Assembly (NCBI RefSeq): GCF_042661025.1
Contig: NZ_JBHSWH010000001.1
Coordinates: 2,046,001-2,110,000 of the forward strand
Direction: 5' to 3'
From: Flexivirga alba
GTDB lineage: Bacteria > Actinomycetota > Actinomycetes > Actinomycetales > Dermatophilaceae
Length of the DNA: 64,000 bases
The notes under the pieces were generated by a model, which ran no database searches, was not told the origin of the DNA, and worked only from the letters and a program-made list of their open reading frames with translations. A program made the translations under genes and the position numbers. Below are positions 46,967 through 54,618 of the stretch, piece after piece. The stretch's first letter is position 1; every line of letters begins with the position of its first letter.

Positions 46967-48023
46967 TCAGCCCGGCTCGTGCGCGTCGGTCTCGTGTGCG
47001 TCGTGCTCGTGCGTGTCGTGCTCGTCGCCGGCGCGGGTGCGCAGGAGGCGGCGGAGGAAGCAAGCCGGGTGGCGCCGCTGGTGCCGGCGTGGCCCTCGGC
47101 GACCCAGGCGTCCAGGGCGCATTCCGGTTCGTCGTGCGTGCAGCCGCGGGGGCAGTTGGCGGTGCCACCGGCGAGGTCGGGGAACGCGTTGATGATGCGG
47201 TCGGGCTCGATGTGGGCGAGCCCGAAGGACCGCACCCCGGGGTGTCGATGACCCAGCCGTCGTCACCCGGCAGGGGCAGCGCGATCGCGGAAGTCGACGT
47301 ATGGCGCCCGCGGCCGGTCACCGCATTGACGTGCCCGATGGCGCGGCCGACGCCGGGGACGAGGTCGTTGACCAGAGTGGACTTGCCGACACCCGAGTGA
47401 CCGACGAGGACGGTCATTCGGCCCTGTAGCGCCTCGCGCACCTGGTCCAGGCCTTCGATGCCGTAAGCCGTGGTTCGTGTCACGACGTGTGCGACGTCCA
47501 GGCCCGCGTAGCCCTCGAGAAACGGCGCCGGGTCGGCCAGGTCGGCCTTGGTGAGGACGAGCAACGGCGTCATACCGGCGTCGTATGCCGCGACGAGGCA
47601 CCGGTCGACCATCCGCGGGCGAGGTTCGGGGTCGGCGAGCGCGGTGACGATCGCGAGCTGGTCGGCGTTGGCGACGATGACCCGTTCGTAGGGGTCGGTG
47701 TCGTCGGCGGTGCGGCGCAGCACGCTGGTGCGCGGCTCGACCCGGACGATGCGGGCGAGGGTGCCGGGTTCGCCAGAGGTGTCACCGACCAGCGCGACCC
47801 GGTCGCCGACGACGGTGCTGGTGCGACCCAGCTCGCGGGCCCGCATCGCAAGCACCGCGCGCCCGTCGACCAGGCAGGTCCAGCGGCCGCGGTCGACGGT
47901 GGTCACTTGGCCGATCACGGCGTCCTCGTGCTTGGGACGCTCCTTGGTCCGCGGCCGGCTGCCGCGCTTGCCGGGGCGCACGCGCACGTCCGACTCGTCG
48001 TAGATGCGCCCGCGCGGAGACAC
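46967..48023 (-). pseudogene. rsgA: ribosome small-subunit GTPase A, two frameshifts
   Basis: Circularly permuted GTPase for late 30S maturation. From the GTG at 48023: OB domain (AVIGQVTTVDRGRWTCLVDG...LGRTSTVVGDRVALVG), then VIVANADQLAIVTAL, VLTKADLAD, P-loop VLVGHSGVGKSTLVNDLVPG and WVIDTPG. The frame breaks at GGGG (47235-47238); one more G gives VRSFGLAHIEPDRIINAFPDL and the zinc site ANCPRGCTHDEPECALDAW. A second break near 47056 is also repaired by one base, giving LRRLLRTRAGDEHDTHEH to a TGA at 46967. Such a housekeeping protein is unlikely to have decayed this way, so sequencing error is favoured. The His/Asp-rich tail is unusual. Confidence 0.85.
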
Positions 48024-48026
48024 CGC

Positions 48027-49334
48027 TCAGTCCCCGATCATGCGGGTCCAGCGAGCGGTGAAGTCCGGCATCGTCTTGGCCACCGTGCCGGCGTCCTGCA
48101 CGATCAGGCCTGGAACGCGCAGGCCCAGGACGGCGGCCGCCATCACCATGCGGTGATCGCCATACGTGTGAAAAGTGTTGCCACGCATGAGCTTAGGGCG
48201 TATGACGAGCCCGTCCTCCGTCTCCTCGACGTCCGCGCCGAGACGACCCAGCTCGGTGGCGAGCGCGGCGAGCCGGTCGGTCTCGTGGAAGCGGATGTGG
48301 CCGATGCCGCGTAGGTAGCTGGGTCCGTCGGCGAAGGCCGCGATGGCGGCAACGACCGGCGACAGCTCGCTGGCGTCGTGCAGGTCGAGGTCGACCGCCT
48401 CGATCCGGCCGGTGCCGCGCACGGTGAGGCCCTCACGGCTCAGCCGCACGTCGGCGCCGAACTGCTGGAGTATGTCGCGCGCGTGGTCGCCGGCCTGGGT
48501 GGTGACCACGGGCCAGTCCGGCACCGTGACCTGGCCATCGGTGAGCAGCGCTGCGGCCAGAAAAGGGAAGGCGTTGGACAGGTCGGGCTCGACCTCGACG
48601 TCCAGTGCGTGGATCTGGGACGGCTCGACCCGCCAGCGATTGGCTTCGCTGTCGTCGACCAGCACCCCGGCGTCGCGCAGCACCTCGACGGTCATCGCGA
48701 TGTGCGGCAGTGACGGGACCTGTTTGCCCTCGTGGATGACGGTGATGCCGTCGTCATACCGTGCACCGGCCAGCAGTAGTCCGCTGACGAATTGCGATGA
48801 GCCGGAGGCATCGATGTGGACGGTGCCACCGGCGACCCGGCCTTCACCGGTCAGCGCGAACGGCAGGCCGTCACCGTCGACGGTGACCCCGAGTGAGCGC
48901 AGCGCTTCCAGCACCGGGCCCAGCGGACGCACCCGGGCGGCGTCGTCGCCGTCGAAGTTGACCGTGCCCTCGGCGAGCGCAGCGACCGGCGGCAGGAAGC
49001 GCATGACGGTGCCGGCGAGGCCGCAATCGATGTCGGCCGAGCCGCGCACTGTTGCGGGCTCGATGAGCCACTCGGTGTCGTCGCTGCGGCTCTCGATGCG
49101 GGTGCCGAGGCTCTGCAAGGCTTCGCACATCAGCGTGCTGTCGCGGGAGCGCAACGGCCGGGACAACCGCGAGGTGTCCTGTGCGAGTGCGGCCAGCACG
49201 AGGAAGCGGTTGGTCAGCGACTTGCTGCCGGGCACGGGCACGATCGCGTCCACCGCCCGGTCGGCCGTCGGGGCAGCCCAATCGCCCGCTGCAATGGTGG
49301 CGGTGGAAGTCGGATGCGGAGGTTCTGCGCTCAT
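48027..49334 (-). CDS. aroA: 3-phosphoshikimate 1-carboxyvinyltransferase
   Basis: 435 residues from the ATG at 49334. EPSP synthase of the shikimate pathway. Seen: VPGSKSLTNRFLVLAALA, LAGTVMRFLPPVAAL, DGDDAARVRPLGPVLEAL, IDASGSSQFVSGLLLAGA, PDLSNAFPFLAAALLT, IRFHETDRLAALATELGRLGA and YGDHRMVMAAAVLGL. Complete and undisturbed. Its stop is 3 bases before the rsgA start, a common actinomycete arrangement. Confidence 0.95.
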   Translation of the reverse strand: MSAEPPHPTSTATIAAGDWAAPTADRAVDAIVPVPGSKSLTNRFLVLAALAQDTSRLSRPLRSRDSTLMCEALQSLGTRIESRSDDTEWLIEPATVRGSADIDCGLAGTVMRFLPPVAALAEGTVNFDGDDAARVRPLGPVLEALRSLGVTVDGDGLPFALTGEGRVAGGTVHIDASGSSQFVSGLLLAGARYDDGITVIHEGKQVPSLPHIAMTVEVLRDAGVLVDDSEANRWRVEPSQIHALDVEVEPDLSNAFPFLAAALLTDGQVTVPDWPVVTTQAGDHARDILQQFGADVRLSREGLTVRGTGRIEAVDLDLHDASELSPVVAAIAAFADGPSYLRGIGHIRFHETDRLAALATELGRLGADVEETEDGLVIRPKLMRGNTFHTYGDHRMVMAAAVLGLRVPGLIVQDAGTVAKTMPDFTARWTRMIGD

Positions 49335-49355
49335 CGCGCCAAGATTACCCATCTC

Positions 49356-49405
49356 AAGGTGGCCGAGTAGCGGGGGAGCGAAGCGGAGGAGCGTATCGAG
49401 GTCCC
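49356..49405. repeat. REP-like extragenic repeat
   Basis: The clearest short copy of the family: AAGGTGGCCGAGTAGCGGGG, then AGCGAAGCGGAGG, then AGCGTATCGAGGTCCC. Lies 22 bases upstream of aroA. Confidence 0.7.
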
Positions 49406-49420
49406 GGCACTCCCAGGCCG

Positions 49421-49529
49421 CGCCATGCCGATCGCGTTGTATGACGCGCGTTTGGCCTTGCGCAGATTTCCCGTGGCGCCCCCGCCATGCCGATCGCGAG
49501 GTATGCCGGGGCACGCGCTTGGCATGGCG
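49421..49529. repeat. tandem imperfect direct repeat upstream of yedK
   Basis: CGCCATGCCGATCGCG at 49421-49436 and again at 49483-49498. Each is followed by a GTATGNC motif, then GCGCGTTTGGC or GCGCTTGGC, and the second ends in the inverted echo GCATGGCGGG. The spacing is 62 bp. Purpose unknown; possibly a promoter array or another small repeat family. Confidence 0.6.
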
Positions 49530-49566
49530 GGACCCGGGCGCGGTCGGATCGTCATACGCTGGCCCC

Positions 49567-50397
49567 ATGTGTGGCCGGTATGCCGCGAGCTTCGCCCCCG
49601 ATGATTTGCTGCAGGACTTCGACATCGAGCAGGACCGCTCCGACGAACGCAGCCGGTCGCTGCTCGTCAACCCGCAGGACCCGCCCGTCGGTGTTCCTGA
49701 CTGGAACGTCGCGCCCTCCAAGCAGGCGCCGGTGGTGCTGACCCGGGCACCGCGTGACGAGCCCGGCGCCACGGCCTTGCGCCAGCTGCGGATGCTGTCC
49801 TGGGGTCTGGTCCCGAGTTGGGCCAAGGACGCCAAGATCGGCCTGCGGATGATCAACGCCCGCTCGGAAACCTTGCTGGACAAGGGCGCCTATCGCAGCG
49901 CGGCGATATCCCGACGCTGCCTCGTGCCGGCGGACGGTTGGTACGAATGGCAGGCCAGCCCCACCGCAGTGGACCGCAAGGGGAAGCCGCGCAAGCAGCC
50001 GTTCTTCATCCATCGCGGCGACGGCGAATCCATCGCGTTCGCAGGGGTTTACGAGTTCTGGCGGGACAAGTCCGCGGCGGAGGACGACCCGAATGCCTGG
50101 GTGGTCAGCTACACGATCGTCACGACGGCAGCCGAGCCCGGCATGGACCGGATCCACGACCGACAGCCGGTTGTGCTCGACCGCGACCAGTGGGCCAGTT
50201 GGCTCGACCCGACGCTGACTGAGCCGGACGATGTCCGCGCCCTGCTGGCGCCGCGAGCTATGGGCCGGTTCGAGGCCTGGCCGGTCGGCAAGGCGGTCGG
50301 GTCGAGCCGCAACAACGGCCCGGCGCTGCTCGAACCTGCGCCACGCGCCGACCTCGAAGGTGTCGTCGACCCGATGACCGGCGAAGTACTCGAATGA
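49567..50397 (+). CDS. SOS response-associated peptidase family protein (YedK/HMCES)
   Basis: 276 residues. SRAP-domain protein that crosslinks to abasic sites in single-stranded DNA through Cys2. Seen: MCGRYAAS with Cys2, WNVAPSKQAPVVL, LSWGLVPSWAKDAKIGLRMINARSETL (catalytic Asn and Glu), RRCLVPADGWYEW, FIHRGDGESIAFAGVYEFW, IVTTAAEPGMDRIHDRQPVVL with the catalytic His. Full length, from the ATG at 49567. Confidence 0.92.
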   Translation: MCGRYAASFAPDDLLQDFDIEQDRSDERSRSLLVNPQDPPVGVPDWNVAPSKQAPVVLTRAPRDEPGATALRQLRMLSWGLVPSWAKDAKIGLRMINARSETLLDKGAYRSAAISRRCLVPADGWYEWQASPTAVDRKGKPRKQPFFIHRGDGESIAFAGVYEFWRDKSAAEDDPNAWVVSYTIVTTAAEPGMDRIHDRQPVVLDRDQWASWLDPTLTEPDDVRALLAPRAMGRFEAWPVGKAVGSSRNNGPALLEPAPRADLEGVVDPMTGEVLE

Positions 50398-50470
50398 CGA
50401 TGCGCACGAGGCTGATTGACACCCCGCCTGGTCCGGCGCGTGTCCACGTCGAACGCCCCCGCATGCTGAT

Positions 50471-50519
50471 CGAGTGCCGGGGGAGCGAAGCGGGGGAGGT
50501 GTATCGAGATCGACGTCCC
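50471..50519. repeat. REP-like repeat inside a coding region
   Basis: CGAGTGCCGGGGGAGCGAAG, then CGGGGGAGGTGTATCGAGATCGACGTCCC, closely related to the copy at 49356-49405. It separates two halves of an alpha/beta hydrolase N-terminus. Confidence 0.65.
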
Positions 50520-51097
50520 GCGGCAGTGTCGTCCTCAGCCACGGGGCCGGCGGCGGCATCGACGCGGCTGATCTGGTCGCCCTGCGCAAACTGGTCGACG
50601 ACGGCTGGACCTACGTGCGTGTCGAGCAGCCCTGGCGAGTGGCCGGCAAGAAGATCGCCACCCCGCCGAAAACGCTTGATGCCGCATGGATTCCGATTCT
50701 CGCAAACCTGATGACCGGTCGCTGGGCGTTGCCGAGGCCGCTGGTCGTCGGAGGTCGTTCGGCCGGCGCGCGCGTCGCCTGCCGGACCGCCACGGGGGTC
50801 GGTGCCGATGCAGTGCTGGCGCTGTCCTTCCCGCTGCACCCACCGAACAACCCGGACCGCTCCAGAGCCTTCGAGGCGCAGCTGGTGCTGGACGCCGGGT
50901 TGCCGCTTGCCGTCATACAGGGGGAGCGAGATCCGTTCGGCGGTCCGGCCGACGTGCGGGAGGCCCTCGGGCCGCAGCCGTCCATAACCGGGGTCCCGGG
51001 CGATCACAGCCTTGCCCGCGGCCGCGACCAGGTGCTGGCAGCGGCCCGAGCCTGGCTCGCCACGCTCGCTCCGCCGAGAGTGCATGAACAGCACTGA
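50474..51097 (+). CDS. alpha/beta hydrolase (KANL3/TEX30-like), N-terminus altered by repeat insertion
   Basis: 207 codons if it starts at the GTG at 50474, which lies inside the REP-like repeat. Seen: GSVVLSHGAGGGIDAADL (oxyanion region), VVGGRSAGARVACR with the nucleophile elbow GRSAG, PLAVIQGERDPFG with the acid Asp, and GDHSLARG with the catalytic His. The frame from the ATG at 50397, which overlaps the yedK stop, reads TRLIDTPPGPARVHVERP, the normal family N-terminus. It then enters the repeat and loses frame relative to GSVVLSHG. So a ~50-bp insertion appears to have split the gene and supplied a new start. Activity is uncertain. Confidence 0.72.
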   Translation: MPGERSGGGVSRSTSRGSVVLSHGAGGGIDAADLVALRKLVDDGWTYVRVEQPWRVAGKKIATPPKTLDAAWIPILANLMTGRWALPRPLVVGGRSAGARVACRTATGVGADAVLALSFPLHPPNNPDRSRAFEAQLVLDAGLPLAVIQGERDPFGGPADVREALGPQPSITGVPGDHSLARGRDQVLAAARAWLATLAPPRVHEQH

Positions 51098-51519
51098 CAG
51101 GACTAGAAATTCGCCCGATGAGTCATGCCTTCACCGTCATCGAATGACCTCTCGATGGCGGCGCCAGGCACGCGCGATGTGTCCTGCAGAGGGTGCGCGA
51201 ACGTGGTCCGCACCATCTGCAGTCCCCACGCCGGTGAATTGGCCGCAGCGATTTTGGGGCCAGCAGGAGGTGCGGTGGAGCGCACCTCCTGCTGGTCCTT
51301 GATCGCGAAGCGCAGTGCCGCGGACTGAGGACCGGCGAAAGGTGCGTCTGCGACCCGTCAGACCAGCGCCCGGACCCGCCGGGGGAACCACTCCACACAC
51401 TTCGACTGTTGCTTGGCACTTGAACCCTGGGGATGTCGCTCGACAGTTTCCTGTCCTGCCGGTGATGAGATCTTGCGGCCGTCCCGATCCTTCCGGCAGG
51501 CGCGGCGTAGCGTGGCCCC
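51098..51519. other. intergenic region, no convincing gene
   Basis: 422 bp between the hydrolase and fgd. ORFs of 60-67 codons exist on both strands, but none resembles a known protein. One on + (51125-51328) has SCRGCANVVRTIC but runs through the hairpin at 51260-51295. The fgd promoter should lie in 51400-51510. Confidence 0.5.
51260..51295. terminator. hairpin terminator
   Basis: Perfect 15-bp stem CCAGCAGGAGGTGCG/CGCACCTCCTGCTGG with a GTGGAG loop, followed by TCCTTGATC. The strongest structure in the hydrolase-fgd gap. Confidence 0.7.
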
Positions 51520-52524
51520 ATGACCCTGACCATCGGATACAAAGCATCCGCAGAGCAATTCGCGCCCCGTGAGCTGGTCGATCTGGCGGTCGAGGCCGAG
51601 CGCGCCGGGATGGACAGCGTTTTCGCGTCCGACCACTTCCAGCCGTGGCGGCACGACGGCGGGCACGCACCGCATGCGCTGACCTGGCTCGCGGCGGCCG
51701 GCGCTCGCACCGAACGCATCGTGCTGGGCACCTCGGTGCTGACGCCGACATTCCGCTACAACCCGGCCGTGCTCGCGCAGACGTTCGCAACGCTCGGCTG
51801 CCTCTACCCGAACCGCGTGATCCTCGGTGTCGGCTCGGGCGAGGCGCTCAACGAGATCGCCGTCGGCCAGGAGGGTTGGCCGGACTTCAAGGAGCGGTTC
51901 GCCCGGCTGCGCGAGTCGGTGCGGCTGATGCGGCAGTTGTGGACCAAGGAGCGGGTTAGCTTCGACGGAGACTACTACCGCACCGTCGATGCCACGATCT
52001 ACGACCGCCCGAAGCAGCCGATCCCGGTCTACGTCGCGGCCGGCGGCCCGACGGTCGCGAAGTATGCCGGCCGGATGGGCGACGGCATGATCGTCACCTC
52101 CGGCAAGGGCATGGAGCTGTATGCCGACAAGCTCGTGCCTGCGATGCAGGAGGGCGAGGCGCTCGGCAAACGCGAACCCGGCGCGGTCGAGCAGTTGCTC
52201 GAGGTGAAGATCTCCTACGACCGTGACCCGGAGAAGGCGCTGGAGAACACCCGTTTCTGGGCGCCGCTCGCGCTCACACCGGAGCAGAAGCACAGCATCG
52301 ACGACCCGATCGAGATGGAGCGGGCGGCCGACGCGCTGCCGATCGAGCAGATCGCCTCACGGTGGATCGTGGCGTCCGATGTCGAGACGGTGATCGAGGG
52401 TGTACGCCCGTATGTCGATCTGGGCTTCTCCCACTTTGTCGTGCATGCGCCCGGGAATGACCAGCGTCGCTTCCTGGCGCAGTTCAGTGCAGACGTGCTT
52501 CCCGCGCTGCGCGAACGCTTCTGA
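51520..52524 (+). CDS. fgd: F420-dependent glucose-6-phosphate dehydrogenase
   Basis: 334 residues. Luciferase-like F420 enzyme oxidising glucose-6-phosphate and supplying F420H2. Seen: GYKASAEQFAPRELVDLAVEAERAGMDSVFASDHFQPW (catalytic-type His in SDHFQPW), TERIVLGTSVLTPTFRYNP, RVILGVGSGEALNE (catalytic Glu), and VAAGGPTVAKYAGRMGDGMI. Length and motifs match mycobacterial Fgd1. Implies that the host makes coenzyme F420. Confidence 0.9.
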   Translation: MTLTIGYKASAEQFAPRELVDLAVEAERAGMDSVFASDHFQPWRHDGGHAPHALTWLAAAGARTERIVLGTSVLTPTFRYNPAVLAQTFATLGCLYPNRVILGVGSGEALNEIAVGQEGWPDFKERFARLRESVRLMRQLWTKERVSFDGDYYRTVDATIYDRPKQPIPVYVAAGGPTVAKYAGRMGDGMIVTSGKGMELYADKLVPAMQEGEALGKREPGAVEQLLEVKISYDRDPEKALENTRFWAPLALTPEQKHSIDDPIEMERAADALPIEQIASRWIVASDVETVIEGVRPYVDLGFSHFVVHAPGNDQRRFLAQFSADVLPALRERF

Positions 52525-52545
52525 CGCCGGCCGCGCTGTAGTACG

Positions 52546-52743
52546 TCAGGCGGTCTTGGCCGCGGCGTGCGATTCGGCGGGTGACGACATGTCGATGGCC
52601 TGGGCCGACGCCAGTTCGCGGACGGTCCCAGCCGTGTCGACCGAGATGCGTCGCTCCAGCAGCAGGGTGCGCGCGAAAAGAGCGATGACAAAGCACAACG
52701 AGGCTGCATAGATCAGCGCCGAGGTCGCGATGAAGACTGCCAT
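52546..52743 (-). CDS. small single-pass membrane protein
   Basis: 65 residues from the ATG at 52743 (a GTG 9 bases upstream is also possible). One N-terminal helix (VFIATSALIYAASLCFVIALFA) and a polar tail. Convergent with fgd and divergent from sigR. No family recognised. Confidence 0.5.
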   Translation of the reverse strand: MAVFIATSALIYAASLCFVIALFARTLLLERRISVDTAGTVRELASAQAIDMSSPAESHAAAKTA

Positions 52744-52906
52744 TGCCGCCACACAGGGATCTGACCCATCGTGAGCCGTGTTGGAGTGGCTTTCTGTGAG
52801 ATCGTTGCTATACCGCCACTTTTGCTGTCTTTTACCCGTGCTTTACCAGGCATGGCGTTATCCGAGCTGCTGTCCGGATGAGACGGCCGAGGGCGCAACG
52901 ACGTCC

Positions 52907-52933
52907 GGGAATGCTTCGCTCGGCGCCGCCGTT
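52907..52933 (+). promoter_or_regulatory. SigR/SigH-type autoregulatory promoter
   Basis: GGGAAT (52907-52912), 18 bases, GTT (52931-52933): the GGAAT-N18-GTT consensus of SigR/SigH-dependent promoters, about 140 bp upstream of the sigR start. It would give oxidative-stress autoinduction. Confidence 0.8.
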
Positions 52934-53075
52934 GAAGGGGACAAGTTCAGGATCGTCTCGTAGTGAGGAGTGCAGCTTGTTGCACGCGCCCTTGACGCTG
53001 ACGGAGCCGGGCGGCTCCGCAGGTGGCTCGACCCTCGTCGACGCCAGCCCAAAATCCACCGGAGGTCTAGGCTCG

Positions 53076-53729
53076 ATGTCGATGACCACACAAGAAGGCA
53101 GTGATTTGCAGCCGAAGTCTGCTGAAGATCCCAACCTCGATGTCGCGAGCGAGTCCGAAGTCGACCGCGTGGCGCGGTTCGAGCGTGACGCCATGCCTTA
53201 CCTCGACCAGCTCTACAGCGCTGCGTTGCGCACCACCCGTAACCCGGCGGACGCCGAGGACCTGGTGCAGGAGACGTTCGCGAAGGCGTTCTCGGCCTTC
53301 CATCAGTACAAGCCGGGCACCAACCTGAAGGCCTGGCTCTACCGGATCCTGACCAACAGCTACATCAACACCTATCGAAAGAAGCAGCGCCAGCCGCTGC
53401 AGTCCGACGCCGCCGAGATCGAGGATTACCAGCTCGCGCGCGCCGAGGCGCACACGTCGCGCGGATTGCGATCCGCCGAGACCGAAGCCATGGACCACCT
53501 CCCGGACAGCGACGTGAAGCGCGCCCTGCAGGAGGTCCCGGAGGACTTCCGGATGGCCGTCTACTTGGCGGATGTCGAGGGCTTCTCCTACAAGGAGATC
53601 GCCGAGATCATGGACACCCCGATCGGGACGGTGATGTCGCGGCTGCATCGCGGTCGGCGGCAGCTTCGTGAGTTGTTGACCGACTACGCCGTCGAGCGTG
53701 GCTTCATCAAGGAAGGTGCGTCTTCCTGA
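53076..53729 (+). CDS. sigR: ECF RNA polymerase sigma factor SigR/SigH
   Basis: 217 residues from the ATG at 53076, 10 bases after GGAGG; an open frame extends upstream but without a better signal. Seen: region 2 (DLVQETFAKAFSAFHQYKPGTNLKAWLYRILTNSYINTYRKKQRQP) and region 4 (DFRMAVYLADVEGFSYKEIAEIMDTPIGTVMSRLHRGRRQLRELL). Directs the thiol-oxidative stress regulon. Own promoter at 52907-52933, and the anti-sigma gene starts within its stop codon. Confidence 0.92.
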   Translation: MSMTTQEGSDLQPKSAEDPNLDVASESEVDRVARFERDAMPYLDQLYSAALRTTRNPADAEDLVQETFAKAFSAFHQYKPGTNLKAWLYRILTNSYINTYRKKQRQPLQSDAAEIEDYQLARAEAHTSRGLRSAETEAMDHLPDSDVKRALQEVPEDFRMAVYLADVEGFSYKEIAEIMDTPIGTVMSRLHRGRRQLRELLTDYAVERGFIKEGASS

Positions 53730-53989
53730 TGGGCGCCGAATGTGGCGACTACGTGTCGCGGATCTATGAACTGCTCGACGGCGAGTTGGACGACACCGGT
53801 CGCGCCAAGCTGCAGGCGCACCTCGACGAGTGCCCTCCGTGCCTGGACGAATACGAGCTTGACCGGATCCTCAAGACCCTGGTCCAGCGTTCGTGCGCCT
53901 GCGAGCACGCGCCCGACACGCTCCGCCTGCAGATCCTGCAGCGCATCACGACGGTGCGGGTGACTCAGGTGCACATCCAGGAAGGCTGA
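53729..53989 (+). CDS. rsrA: RsrA-type zinc anti-sigma factor
   Basis: 86 residues. Binds SigR in the reduced state and releases it when its cysteines form disulfides. Seen: C5, the ZAS motif HLDECPPC (His-x3-Cys-x2-Cys) and a second Cys cluster RSCACEH. Coupled to sigR by TGATG. Followed by a strong terminator. Confidence 0.9.
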   Translation: MGAECGDYVSRIYELLDGELDDTGRAKLQAHLDECPPCLDEYELDRILKTLVQRSCACEHAPDTLRLQILQRITTVRVTQVHIQEG

Positions 53990-54016
53990 GGCTCACCCTC
54001 CCGCTCCTGTATGACG

Positions 54017-54057
54017 AACGGCCCGGCGGCACGCGTTTCGCGTGCTGCCGGGCCGTT
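54017..54057 (+). terminator. intrinsic terminator of sigR-rsrA
   Basis: 19-bp stem (AACGGCCCGGCGGCACGCG with one G-T wobble against its partner), TTT loop, followed by TTCAT. Confidence 0.85.
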
Positions 54058-54144
54058 TCATAAGCCGTGGCCTCAAGGGTTCGGCCGGAGGCCGACGACG
54101 GTGATCGGGAACGCTGAGGTGAGGACGAGGTACGAGTCCTCAAC

Positions 54145-54219
54145 TCAGGCGTTCGGCTTCTTGCCGTGGTTGGCGGCCTTGCCCTTACGGCTGCGACGCT
54201 TGCGGGCGCGCTTGCTCAT
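54145..54219 (-). CDS. ribosomal protein bL37 (24 residues)
   Basis: ATG at 54219 after GAGGAG; TGA at 54147-54145. The peptide starts MSKRARKRRSRKGKAA and ends NHGKKPNA, a close match to the tiny Arg/Lys-rich bL37 protein of actinobacterial 50S subunits, as I recall its sequence. Commonly missed because of its length. Convergent with rsrA. Confidence 0.85.
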   Translation of the reverse strand: MSKRARKRRSRKGKAANHGKKPNA

Positions 54220-54456
54220 GGTGACTCCTCGGATCGAGCGGAAGCTGATGGTAGCCGCGAGAGCGGCCGAAGCATCATCTCACATGCGCCAAGGTTAAAG
54301 ATTCGGTCAAGAAACGGACTTCGCACCTGTCCAGCTTGCGAGATCGGGGTCACATCGTGAGAGGATCAAGAGGATTAACCTATGGTCCCAACCCTGGGGG
54401 CCGTACTGAGATCTGCATCTTGTCCCGTTGCGGGGCAGTGCGGAAAGGATCTGGAC

Positions 54457-54552
54457 ATGGATCAAGCAACACTTTTGGCGATGCTCACAGCGTTGTCCGG
54501 CGGCGGAAACTCGATGTCGGCCATGACGATTAAGTGGGATCCGGACAACTGA
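54457..54552 (+). CDS. 31-residue ORF upstream of the HD-GYP operon
   Basis: ATG at 54457 with AAAGGA 8 bases upstream; starts MDQATLLAMLTALSGGG and ends KWDPDN. The preceding ~100 bases contain two small hairpins (GGTCCC/GGGGCC near 54380-54400 and CCC/GGG near 54424-54436). It shares a TLLA-LSG pattern with the overlapping ORF at 54534. No family recognised. Confidence 0.45.
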   Translation: MDQATLLAMLTALSGGGNSMSAMTIKWDPDN

Positions 54553-54608
54553 CGTTGCTGGCCGCACTGAGCGGCGTTGGCGCTGTGGTGGTCGGCGGAG
54601 GCAGTTGA
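54534..54608 (+). CDS. 24-residue hydrophobic ORF overlapping the previous one
   Basis: GTG at 54534, reads MGSGQLTLLAALSGVGAVVV and ends GGGS before a TGA at 54606-54608, 10 bases before the HD-GYP ATG. It could be a separate membrane peptide. If one base is missing near 54533, as elsewhere in this window, it is the C-terminal half of a single ~57-residue protein beginning at 54457. Confidence 0.4.
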   Translation: MGSGQLTLLAALSGVGAVVVGGGS

Positions 54609-54618
54609 CTGCTGAAAT

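Noticed and set aside
45525..48023. Single 832-codon minus-strand frame
   Set aside because: Only the first part is RsgA; the remainder is an out-of-frame read through the end of rsgA and the FUSC gene, created by the frameshift at 47235.
51125..51328. 67-codon ORF with SCRGC motif
   Set aside because: Runs through a perfect 15-bp terminator hairpin and resembles no known protein.
54350..54456. c-di-GMP or c-di-AMP riboswitch before the HD-GYP genes
   Set aside because: Hairpins are present, but none of the conserved GEMM or ydaO core bases could be aligned by eye.
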